Positions 1 to 5,539 of a stretch of 6,322 bases of DNA are shown piece after piece. A program made the translations under genes and the position numbers. Under the pieces are notes generated by a model. The model was not told the DNA's origin, searched no databases, and saw only the letters and a list, made by a program, of their open reading frames with translations. Numbering within the stretch: position 1 is the stretch's first letter; every line of letters begins with the position of its first letter. This stretch comes from Deltaproteobacteria bacterium (GTDB lineage: Bacteria; Desulfobacterota; SM23-61). The stretch spans positions 1 to 6,322 of the forward strand of contig JAOUFX010000192.1 in the NCBI GenBank assembly GCA_029857975.1, written 5' to 3'.

Positions 1-98
1 TGGATGGAGACCAAATTGTCAAAATGAAAGATCGGACCCCTGATCCCCGATTTCTAATGAAGCACCCCTGCTTTGGGGCAATTGAGGGAATTCAGTGA
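1..98 (+). CDS. C-terminal tail of an unidentified upstream gene (partial)
   Basis: A reading frame is open from the left edge (first complete codon at base 3) to a TGA at 96-98. It gives 31 residues beginning DGDQIVKMKDRTPDPRF and ending GAIEGIQ. I do not recognise the family. The best argument that it is real is its junction with the next gene: its stop TGA shares bases with the GTG start of the HNH gene (GTGA, 95-98), the usual layout of translationally coupled genes. A short stretch can stay open by chance, so the call is modest. A small antitoxin-like or other accessory protein would fit, but nothing in the tail shows this. Confidence 0.4.
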   Translation, partial: DGDQIVKMKDRTPDPRFLMKHPCFGAIEGIQ

Positions 99-1030
99 CT
101 GAGCATTTTGGGGCAATGATCGACGCCGAAGTTCGAATTGCTGCGTTCGACTGGTTACGGCATCGGGTGGAAGAACAAGGTGATGTTCTCCCTCGAACGT
201 TATTGTCACAAGGGTTCCAGTTCCAGGGTATACGAGTCCCGCTCCTTGGCCCACAAGGTATCTTTAAGCCCCAAATCTTGCCCAACATCCCCCTTTCTAT
301 TACAACGACACCCACTGGCCCTTATGACGATGGCTTCGGAAAGGATGGGCTACTTGCTTACCGGTATCGGGGGACCAACCCCAATCATCGGGATAACATT
401 GGTTTACGCGAGGCAATGCGTTCCCAGAACCCTCTTGCCTACTTTCATGGAATCACGCCCGGGCGGTATCTCGTAGCCTGGCCGGTCTTTGTGGTTGGAG
501 ATGACCCTGAGGCCTTGACGTTTAAGGTTGCGGTGGATGATGTCAGCCTTGCGGAACGAGCCGCGATAGCAGCTTTTGAGCGTCCCGGGTCCATTTCTGA
601 GGACTCACTTGCACGGCGGGCGTACATCACCAGTGCTGTCCGCCAGAGACTCCACCAACGTGGATTTCGCGAACGTGTGCTTATGGCATACAGAGAGGAA
701 TGTGCCCTCTGCCATCTGCGCCATAGAGAGCTCCTCGAAGCTGCACACATTGTGCCAGACGGCGAACCCGGCGGTGAACCGATTGTGCAGAACGGCATTG
801 CGCTTTGCACACTTCACCATGCAGCATTCGATCGTTTCATTATGGGCATTAGGCCGGACTATGTTGTTCAGATAAAGTCTACAATCATGGAAGAACAAAA
901 TGGCCCGGTGTTGACCCATGGCCTAAAAGGGGTACACGGAATGCGTATTACTTTGCCCCGGTATGCCGCTTTTAAGCCATACCCGAAACTGCTTGAGTGG
1001 CGGTGGAAACGGTTCAAAGCAGCGGGCTAA
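95..1030 (+). CDS. HNH endonuclease with N-terminal SRA-like domain, Type IV restriction candidate
   Basis: This is a 311-residue predicted endonuclease that probably cuts modified or foreign DNA. The C-terminal part carries an HNH (HNH_2/COG3440-like) nuclease: C203-x2-C206, the AAHI histidine H218, N233 in QNGIAL, then C238-x2-H241/H242 and FD at 245-246. The N-terminal part (about 40-150) reads GPQGIFKP, PLSIT, PYDDGFGKDGLLAYRYRG and WPVFVV. This pattern resembles SRA-like or phosphorothioate-binding domains of McrA-type enzymes, so a Type IV restriction role is inferred. The GTG at 95 is chosen because GAGGGA (84-89) lies five bases upstream and the previous frame ends in GTGA there. An in-frame ATG at 116 is the alternative, but its spacing to GGGG is too short. 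The next gene, also HNH, follows after 53 bases and is probably co-transcribed. The target modification is unknown. Confidence 0.88.
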   Translation: MTEHFGAMIDAEVRIAAFDWLRHRVEEQGDVLPRTLLSQGFQFQGIRVPLLGPQGIFKPQILPNIPLSITTTPTGPYDDGFGKDGLLAYRYRGTNPNHRDNIGLREAMRSQNPLAYFHGITPGRYLVAWPVFVVGDDPEALTFKVAVDDVSLAERAAIAAFERPGSISEDSLARRAYITSAVRQRLHQRGFRERVLMAYREECALCHLRHRELLEAAHIVPDGEPGGEPIVQNGIALCTLHHAAFDRFIMGIRPDYVVQIKSTIMEEQNGPVLTHGLKGVHGMRITLPRYAAFKPYPKLLEWRWKRFKAAG

Positions 1031-1083
1031 ACCAGGAATAATGTTCCCCTCGTGCTTTCATCATAAAAAAATGGGAGATTTGG

Positions 1084-1524
1084 TTGCGAGCCTTTATCGG
1101 TGTTACTGACAACGACTGGTTTAAATTTCTTTCCAAAATCCCTGGAATAGATGAGGTCAATTTCTGGCAACCGAGCGGCCGCCATGAATTCAAGGCTCTT
1201 AAACCCGGTGAGCCCTTCCTCTTTAAACTCCATCATCCATTGAATTTTATTGTAGGGGGTGGTCTCTTTGCTCATTTTTCCTTATTGCCAACCAGCATCG
1301 CCTGGGAGACTTTTGGCGAAAAGAACGGGGCCCAATCGTTCATCGAAATGAGGCGAAGGATTGAAAGATACAGGCACATCCCGTCATCCGGAGAAGATTA
1401 TCAGATCGGCTGCATTCTTTTGGCGCAACCTTTTTTTTCACAGAGGAGGCGTGGATCTCGGTTCCTCAAGATTGGAGCCGGAATATTGTCCAGGGGAAGT
1501 CCTATGATCTTTCGTCGGGAATAG
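1084..1524 (+). CDS. N-terminal half of the split HNH endonuclease (EVE/PUA-like reader candidate)
   Basis: As read without frameshifting this is a 146-residue product. Residues 1-118 are authentic: FIGVTDNDWF, DEVNFWQPSG, PGEPFLFKLH, NFIVGGGLFAH, AWETFGEKNGA and DYQIGCILLAQPFF. Segments such as PFLFKL followed by FIVGGG recall EVE/ASCH (PUA-like) domains, in which a small beta-barrel binds modified bases in DNA or RNA; this is inference from pattern only. The last 28 residues (SQRRRGSRF onward) are out of frame and unlike any domain. If no recoding occurs, the cell would make a reader domain without a nuclease. Confidence 0.6.
   Translation: MRAFIGVTDNDWFKFLSKIPGIDEVNFWQPSGRHEFKALKPGEPFLFKLHHPLNFIVGGGLFAHFSLLPTSIAWETFGEKNGAQSFIEMRRRIERYRHIPSSGEDYQIGCILLAQPFFSQRRRGSRFLKIGAGILSRGSPMIFRRE
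1431..1438 (+). other. T8 homopolymer at the frameshift point (possible slippery site)
   Basis: Eight T follow CC in the codons CCT TTT TTT TCA. Reading T_TTT_TTT as a heptamer, both decoding tRNAs could re-pair after a -1 slip, giving Pro-Phe-Phe-Phe-Thr-Glu-Glu and entering the HNH frame. A run of nine T would give exactly the same protein without any slip. A purine-rich AGAGGAGG lies at 1442-1449, just downstream; bacterial frameshift-stimulating Shine-Dalgarno sites normally lie upstream, so it does not support programmed slippage. Replication slippage at a homopolymer, or a sequencing miscount, is the simplest explanation. Confidence 0.55.
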
Positions 1525-1628
1525 GGGAAAGGTTATGGGAGCAGATTCAATTTAGGCTTGCGGGGAAAGAGCTAATTGTAAAAGAAGAGGAAGGTCTGGA
1601 AAGAAAAGAGCAGTATGGTTCTGCCACT

Positions 1629-2009
1629 ATGATTCTCCCGCGCCTTGGCCAAGGTAGCTTCCGAGTTATGGTGACAGATGCCTATCGCCGTAAATGCGCC
1701 ATTACCGGGGAGCGAACCTTACCAGCCCTTGAGGCTGGCCACATAAAACCTTTTAGGGAAAGCGGTCCCCATAAAGTTTCGAATGGTATTCTTCTTCGTT
1801 CCGACATTCACCGGTTATTTGATACGGGTTACGTCACGATAACTCCGGATTACCGCTTCGAAGTGAGCCGACGGGTTCGAGAAGAATACGAGAATGGCAG
1901 AGATTACTATGCCTTAAATGGGCGGCAGCTCATAATACCCCCAATGAAAGAATTTCAGCCTGCCGGGGAATTTATATCGTGGCATAACGAAAATGTATTC
2001 CGCGGCTAA
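1629..2009 (+). CDS. C-terminal half of the split HNH endonuclease (HNH nuclease domain)
   Basis: This 126-residue segment begins at an internal ATG. The same frame is open upstream to 1440, so the ATG is probably not the natural start, and no Shine-Dalgarno site precedes it. It holds the nuclease: RRKCAITGE, EAGHIKPF with the first HNH histidine, VSNGILLRSDIHRLFD with the asparagine and the second histidine, then GYVTITPDYRF. In the repaired protein these are C205, H220, N234 and H243. Only one cysteine of a possible zinc pair is visible, unlike the CxxC of the neighbouring gene 95-1030, so it is probably the zinc-free HNH variety. Made alone it would lack the targeting domain. Confidence 0.65.
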   Translation: MILPRLGQGSFRVMVTDAYRRKCAITGERTLPALEAGHIKPFRESGPHKVSNGILLRSDIHRLFDTGYVTITPDYRFEVSRRVREEYENGRDYYALNGRQLIIPPMKEFQPAGEFISWHNENVFRG

Positions 2010-2267
2010 AAATAAAAGCGCGGGAAGAAAATTAAATGCTTTTTGTATATTCTCGAATTGCAGACGCTAAGCGTAACGAACTAAGCTAATTATTATAATC
2101 CAGTCCTCGTTGAAAAGCTTTAGAGATTCTATCGGGACGAGCCAGCGTGCCATAGGAAGCCCCGAGTTCTTAAAACGCCATCATCCATCGGGGAAGAGGA
2201 AAGAAATCATTCCTCTACCTGAATAAATTCGAAAGGTTGGAAAATATAAGGTGTCCGGTACCGCCCC

Positions 2268-2287
2268 CTAAGAAATACCTTTCTTAG
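2268..2287. repeat. perfect 8-bp stem, 4-base loop hairpin
   Basis: CTAAGAAA (2268-2275) and TTTCTTAG (2280-2287) are exact reverse complements around the loop TACC. No T tract follows on the plus strand, so it does not look like an intrinsic terminator. It lies a few bases from the palindrome CGGTACCG. Its function is unknown. Confidence 0.5.
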
Positions 2288-2359
2288 TGAATGAGCGAAG
2301 AACTTTGGCTGGATCATCTGGCCTTCAAAATAGAACTGCAGGCATGATTCATAGAGACC

Positions 2360-2506
2360 GGGACGTTGGTTCAAAGGCAACTTTTCCCGTGGTTTCCTAG
2401 AAGAAGAGTGGGAATTGGAGCGGCCGAAAAAGAGGTGTATGGTAATTCGGAAAACAATCAAAATTTAATCGTCGGCATTAATAAGTTGTCTTTGAACCAA
2501 CGCCCC
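2360..2506. repeat. long inverted repeat with 22-base arms around 103 bases
   Basis: The arm 2360-2381 (GGGACGTTGGTTC...) and the arm 2485-2506 (...GAACCAACGCCCC) are reverse complements at 20 of 22 positions. In plus-strand RNA one of the two mismatches becomes a G-U pair. The 103 bases between the arms show no gene. Such arms could be the ends of a small non-autonomous element, an inverted duplication, or the closing stem of a structured RNA. I see no clear target-site duplication outside the arms. It differs from the ends of the transposase unit at 4505-5543, so that enzyme is not an obvious partner. Confidence 0.6.
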
Positions 2507-2577
2507 ACTTTTTCATATATGCGGGGCTAAATATGAACAAAAGTTCCAGATTACTCCCTTAATTTTTAAGGCTAATC

Positions 2578-3735
2578 ATGCTGGTTTTATACCGCGCCGG
2601 AGGATCGGGTAGTTTTTCCATGCAGGAGGATTCCCTAACACCAGAGCAATTCCATACCCTGAAACATAATGTAAGTCAGATGCTCCGCGAACGTAATCGT
2701 AAACAGGCGCTCGGGCTCTTGGAAGTCATACCGTTTGAAATCAAGGATGCACAAAATGATTGGGGGGACGAATTCTCAGTTCTTTATGCGGAAACCCCAC
2801 TCTTTCAGTATGAACAATTACGCAAAATGCAAGATGATGCCGCATCTCAGGAAGCGTTTGCTCAGCTGGCACACACTATAAGCGAGATCGGCCCATACAT
2901 CAGATTTATTGCTGTCGATCTTTTGATGGAGAATCCTGAAAATCTACCTGAAGGCTCTGAGATGAAGGATTCCAACACAAGCAGATTAACCGGTCTTGAA
3001 ATTCATAAATTAGTCAATAAATATATCGGGGTTGAAGGCGGCTACCTCGGAGATTTTTCATACAATGCCCACTATGAATTCTATATGCAACTGGATCTCC
3101 AAATCAATCCTAATGACTATCCAGGCACAACCCGCCAAAGGTTCATAAAAATTCTTTCTGAAAGTTCTACACCAGTCCAAGCGAAAATTCTAGAGGGTAT
3201 CCTTTACCGTTATCCTGTTGGTTCATCTGCCCTTCGGACTCCAGAGATGTATAACGAAATTCTAAGCTGGATAAGTCGGCTTAAAGGAACTCCTGTGCCT
3301 CTTCCTCCGCTGAAAGTTACCAGCCCTGTTGTAGAGAGAGCCCTTTCCGATGCTGAAAAGCTGCTCAAGTCATCCGGAGCGATAAGCGCACTGGACCGCA
3401 TCCATACAGCTTTCCATGGATTTTTAGAAGCCCTATGCAACGACCGGGGAATTCCTTTTCGGGCCGATTGCAGTCTGACTGAATTATTCAAATTGTTGCG
3501 CCAGAAGCATCCTGCATTCATAATTTCAGGCCCCCGCGCAGACGAAATCAATCGAATCATAAGAACCATGGCCAACATTCTCGACTCCTTGAACACCCTG
3601 CGGAACCAGGCAAGCGTTGCCCATCCGAATGAAGAGCTTCTGCTTGAACCAGAAGCAATGCTTGTTATTAACGGAACGAAGACGCTTCTCCACTACATTA
3701 ATGATAAAATAGCACGCCAGGTTGGATCGGAATAG
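2578..3735 (+). CDS. abortive-infection protein with Abi_C/HEPN-like C-terminus
   Basis: This 385-residue predicted cytoplasmic protein probably acts in phage defence by abortive infection. Three parts are visible. Residues about 16-120 are a helical N-terminal segment. Residues 137-215 (LTGLEIHKLVNKYIGVEGGYLGDFSYNAH..., DYPGTTRQRF, QAKILEGILYRYPV) match a module that commonly precedes Abi_C. Residues 255-380 resemble Abi_C (PF14355): DAEKLL, HTAFHGFLEALC, LTELFKLL, ANILDSLNTLRN and an alanine/leucine-rich end. R342-N343-x5-H349 fits the RX4-6H motif of HEPN RNases, so RNA cleavage is a reasonable inference. No signal peptide or membrane segment is seen. ATG 2578 has a weak TAAGG six bases upstream. 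The in-frame ATG at 2620, giving MQEDSLTPEQ, follows GGAGGA (2599-2604) at a long 15-base spacing and may be the true start. Confidence 0.82.
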   Translation: MLVLYRAGGSGSFSMQEDSLTPEQFHTLKHNVSQMLRERNRKQALGLLEVIPFEIKDAQNDWGDEFSVLYAETPLFQYEQLRKMQDDAASQEAFAQLAHTISEIGPYIRFIAVDLLMENPENLPEGSEMKDSNTSRLTGLEIHKLVNKYIGVEGGYLGDFSYNAHYEFYMQLDLQINPNDYPGTTRQRFIKILSESSTPVQAKILEGILYRYPVGSSALRTPEMYNEILSWISRLKGTPVPLPPLKVTSPVVERALSDAEKLLKSSGAISALDRIHTAFHGFLEALCNDRGIPFRADCSLTELFKLLRQKHPAFIISGPRADEINRIIRTMANILDSLNTLRNQASVAHPNEELLLEPEAMLVINGTKTLLHYINDKIARQVGSE

Positions 3736-3779
3736 TGTTGGGGCAACCTCCGGGTCCTTTTTCTCATTGCCACTTCTAA

Positions 3780-3947
3780 GTCATTTTTGGTTGGCAAAAC
3801 CCTTCCTTTGGTATAAAAATTAAGCCGAAGGAAAAAAAGGATGTCCATCTCGAAATGATACGGGGGATTGTGAACAGGCTATCCCAAAACTTATTTCTCC
3901 TTAAAGGGACAATTGGCACGATGATGAGGAATAAAAAAAATTTTTAG
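3780..3947 (+). pseudogene. decayed N-terminal fragment of a small membrane-protein gene
   Basis: After a stop at 3777-3779 the frame is open to TAG 3945-3947. Its core reads KKDVHLEMIRGIVNRLSQ and NLFLLKG (about 3834-3908). From memory, this resembles the N-terminus of a widespread uncharacterised family of small two-helix membrane proteins. Those proteins carry an EMIQGVINRM..NSFLLKGW-type motif followed by hydrophobic segments. Here the sequence after LLKG becomes TIGTMMRNKKNF and stops, so the membrane part is absent. No in-frame ATG precedes the motif; the only one is internal (3855). I read it as a truncated relic rather than a working gene. The family match comes from memory and was not checked by search. 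Confidence 0.42.
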
Positions 3948-3969
3948 TTTAAAAGTTTTTAAGAGAATT

Positions 3970-3983
3970 CGGGAAATTTCCCG
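3970..3983. promoter_or_regulatory. perfect 14-bp palindrome before the nuclease gene (operator candidate)
   Basis: CGGGAAATTTCCCG is exactly self-complementary and its last base is the first base of the Shine-Dalgarno sequence GGAGGG (3983-3988) of the gene starting at 3993. A dimeric repressor bound here would block transcription or leader function. In RNA the same bases could fold into a short stem (CGGGA/TCCCG with AATT loop) beside the ribosome site. Just upstream, 3933-3959 is a strongly A/T-tracted stretch that could be curved DNA. Confidence 0.4.
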
Positions 3984-3992
3984 GAGGGAGGG

Positions 3993-4502
3993 ATGTCAGG
4001 GATGTTGGAAGAGATTGATTCATGGATGGAGCGCATTTGGCTGAAGGTAGTCAAAAAGGAATATGACCAAGGCAGGATTCTTGAGGAATCCAATTTACAT
4101 TCAACGGTTTACTTTCATTTGAGAAAGTTAATCGAAAGTTCGAAAGGCAATAAAAAGAAGCTGTTTTTGTATTCGGAGATACCGTTCTCAACCACGATAA
4201 GAGGTAAAGGCAAGAAAAACCCTCGTGTTGACCTTGCTATTGTCATTTTAGATGAGGATAAGGAAACCCCAATAGATTTGCTCGCCGTGATTGAGGTTAA
4301 ACACTACCCAATCCATTACAACTCGATTGGGGTAAACAAAGATTTGAATCATCTGAACGCTCTCCGGAAAGGAATTTATTACCCGTATAAGCCTACAACG
4401 AAGCTTATACCAGGACGAGCCTATTTTCTATACCTTGTGGATAAAGGTAAAGTCTCTTTCGATTCAACTTTGCAACGAAAAATAGATAGGCTCAAACATT
4501 AA
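3993..4502 (+). CDS. small PD-(D/E)XK nuclease-like protein
   Basis: This 169-residue protein is predicted cytoplasmic, with no signal peptide or membrane segment. The nuclease reading rests on spaced motifs. A helix with acidic residues (E31/E32 in EESNLHSTVYFHLRKL) comes first, then LYSEIPF (E62). Next comes PRVDLAIVIL with D80 and, after a turn, LLAVIEVKH with E101 and K103, giving the D-x20-ExK core of the PD-(D/E)XK fold. The strand AYFLYLVDKG (143-152) would close the core. Such domains occur in restriction, repair and defence proteins; no partner methylase is visible here. ATG 3993 has a strong GGAGGG four bases upstream. The stop lies two bases before the transposon-like unit, so the natural C-terminus may have been cut off by insertion. 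Its base composition is clearly AT-rich compared with the gene at 5954. The nuclease fold is an inference from motifs. Confidence 0.68.
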   Translation: MSGMLEEIDSWMERIWLKVVKKEYDQGRILEESNLHSTVYFHLRKLIESSKGNKKKLFLYSEIPFSTTIRGKGKKNPRVDLAIVILDEDKETPIDLLAVIEVKHYPIHYNSIGVNKDLNHLNALRKGIYYPYKPTTKLIPGRAYFLYLVDKGKVSFDSTLQRKIDRLKH

Positions 4503-4504
4503 TC

Positions 4505-4531
4505 GGGGTCAGGCAATGATAATAAAGTATT
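4505..4531 (+). repeat. left inverted end of the RAYT unit
   Basis: The sequence starts GGGGTCAGGCAAT and ends TAATAAAGTATT. It matches the reverse complement of 5517-5543 except at two adjacent bases (GA here, CG in the complement). The last two bases also form the start of the TTGACG box of the likely transposase promoter. Confidence 0.8.
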
Positions 4532-4558
4532 GACGGGATATCCTGGGTGTGGTACAAG
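4530..4558 (+). promoter_or_regulatory. candidate promoter of the transposase gene
   Basis: TTGACG (4530-4535) and TACAAG (4553-4558) are separated by 17 bases, a sigma70-like layout with five and four consensus bases. Transcription would start about where the ATG 4565 lies, giving an almost leaderless mRNA; this would explain why no Shine-Dalgarno site precedes the gene. The spacer contains the palindrome GGATATCC (4536-4543), a possible binding site. Confidence 0.35.
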
Positions 4559-4564
4559 ATCTTC

Positions 4565-5539
4565 ATGGCTCGAAAACCTCGTATTCATTTTCCCGGAGCC
4601 CTCTACCATGTGATTGCCAGGGGAAATCAAAAGCAAACCATCTTCTTGGACAAAGCTGATTTTCAGACTTATCTCTCCTACCTTGCGGAATACAAATCCC
4701 GATATCCCTTCCATCTTTACGCATATGCCTTGATGAAAAATCATCTTCACCTCCTCTGGGAGGCGAAGGAAATGCCTTTATCGAAGATCATGCAGATCCT
4801 TCAATTCCGCTACACCCGGTATTTCAATAGGAGGTACCGAAAAGTTGGGCATCTTTTTCAGAGTAGGTACAAGGCGATCTTGTGCGATAAAGAGACCTAT
4901 CTAATAGAATTGATTCGATATATCCATTTGAATCCGGTGCGAGCAGGAGTTGTGGAAAGTCCGGAGAAATATCCTTGGACCGGGCATTTAAGTTATCTGG
5001 GAAAGGATAAGAAGGATCTGATTGATGTTGGTATGGTTTTGAGTCAGTTTAGCCGGCGTAAAGGCTTGGCGCGCAGGCGGTATCGTCATTTTGTCTGGGA
5101 GGGGCTGAAGGAGAGGCATCAGGAGAAGTATTATAAGGTCAAGGATCAGCGGTATTTAGGGGAGGATGAATTTGTTGAGAAGATAGAGGGGATGAGGAAA
5201 AGCGCGGAGGGTGGTTATTGGGAGATTCCACTCGAGGAGATATCACGGCAGGTGATGGATGAGATGGGAATTCCTGAGGATCGGTTATATTCCTTGAGCC
5301 GAGACCGGCTAGGGGCTTATGGGCGGGGGTTGGTGGGCTATTTGGCGAGAAAGCTGGCGGGTGTGCGGGTGAAAGAGATTGGCCGATATTTTAAGCGGGA
5401 GCCGATGACGATAAGTTTCGGGGTGAGGAAGGTTGAGAATTGGCTTCTGCGAGATCGGGATCTGGCGCGAAGATTGGAGGCTTTGGAATTGGCTCTGCAA
5501 AAGAGGGGAAGGAAGAAATACTTTATTACGATTGCCTGA
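4565..5539 (+). CDS. REP-associated tyrosine transposase (Y1/HUH family) with DnaA-like C-terminal HTH
   Basis: This is a 324-residue single-strand DNA transposase of the Y1 (IS200-like/RAYT) superfamily. ARKPRIHFPGALYHVIARGN (2-21) is the typical family opening. The metal-binding HUH pair is H60-L-H62 in MKNHLHLLWE. The likely nucleophile is Y119 in IRYIHLNPVRAGVV, with YPWTGHLSYLG after it. Residues about 245-295 (RDRLGAYGRGLVGYLAR, VKEIGRYFKREPMTISFGVRKVE) resemble the DnaA domain-IV helix-turn-helix, as in the long RAYT subgroup. ATG 4565 is chosen because it gives the conserved MARKPRI start; a GTG at 4547 would add six residues. The stop lies inside the right inverted end. No frameshift or catalytic loss is seen, so the enzyme may be active. 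These proteins mobilise or propagate short palindromic repeats in the chromosome. Confidence 0.93.
   Translation: MARKPRIHFPGALYHVIARGNQKQTIFLDKADFQTYLSYLAEYKSRYPFHLYAYALMKNHLHLLWEAKEMPLSKIMQILQFRYTRYFNRRYRKVGHLFQSRYKAILCDKETYLIELIRYIHLNPVRAGVVESPEKYPWTGHLSYLGKDKKDLIDVGMVLSQFSRRKGLARRRYRHFVWEGLKERHQEKYYKVKDQRYLGEDEFVEKIEGMRKSAEGGYWEIPLEEISRQVMDEMGIPEDRLYSLSRDRLGAYGRGLVGYLARKLAGVRVKEIGRYFKREPMTISFGVRKVENWLLRDRDLARRLEALELALQKRGRKKYFITIA

Larger units (their letters stand above)
1084..2009 (+). pseudogene. second HNH endonuclease gene, split by a -1 frameshift at a T8 run
   Basis: Two consecutive frames belong to one gene. The first frame (1084-1524) gives MRAFIGVTDNDWF through QPFF and then turns into arginine-rich nonsense ending at TAG 1522-1524. 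From 1440 the frame one base back reads TEEAWISVPQDWS and stays open to TAA 2007-2009. Joining them at the T run (1431-1438) gives a 308-residue protein, close to what I recall as typical for this HNH family. The N-terminal domain (about 1-155) is probably a DNA-reader fold and the HNH domain sits at about 200-250. The TTG start has GGGAG (1073-1077) six bases upstream; no in-frame ATG is available nearby. One missing T could be a real inactivating mutation, a phase-variable state, a sequencing error, or a site of recoding. That the two halves form one gene is well supported; the cause is open. Confidence 0.85.
2010..2577 (+). other. 568-base stretch without a convincing gene
   Basis: No frame here resembles a protein I recognise. 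Plus-strand frames are short. An 84-codon minus-strand frame (2207-2461) exists but has no ribosome binding site that I can see. What the stretch does hold is DNA structure: a hairpin at 2268-2287, the 8-bp palindrome CGGTACCG at 2256-2263, a long inverted repeat at 2360-2506, and a weaker GCCCC/GGGGC pair (2502-2506 with 2523-2527) near the next gene. It may be the remains of a small mobile element or may encode a structured RNA. Confidence 0.5.

Noticed and set aside
445..919. Several 100-120 codon frames overlapping the first HNH gene on both strands
   Set aside because: They are shadows of a gene with strong family motifs; none carries a recognisable domain.
2000..2023. CCGCG/CGCGG stem around the stop codon of the second HNH gene as a terminator
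   Set aside because: Five pairs with a 14-base A-rich loop and no T tract directly after; too weak to call.
2207..2461. 84-codon minus-strand frame in the gene-free stretch (MIVFRITIHLFFGRSNSH...)
   Set aside because: No recognisable motif and no convincing ribosome binding site. It runs across the hairpin at 2268-2287 and the left arm of the inverted repeat. It was not called as a gene, although a protein search would be worth one try.
2360..2506. Integron attC site
   Set aside because: The arms do not show the RYYYAAC...GTTRRRY order at the outer ends expected of attC, and no integrase or cassette array is visible.
3737..3765. Possible terminator after the Abi gene (GTTGGGGCAAC, then CCTTTTTCTC)
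   Set aside because: The stem is only four pairs and is separated from the T tract; no stable hairpin could be drawn.
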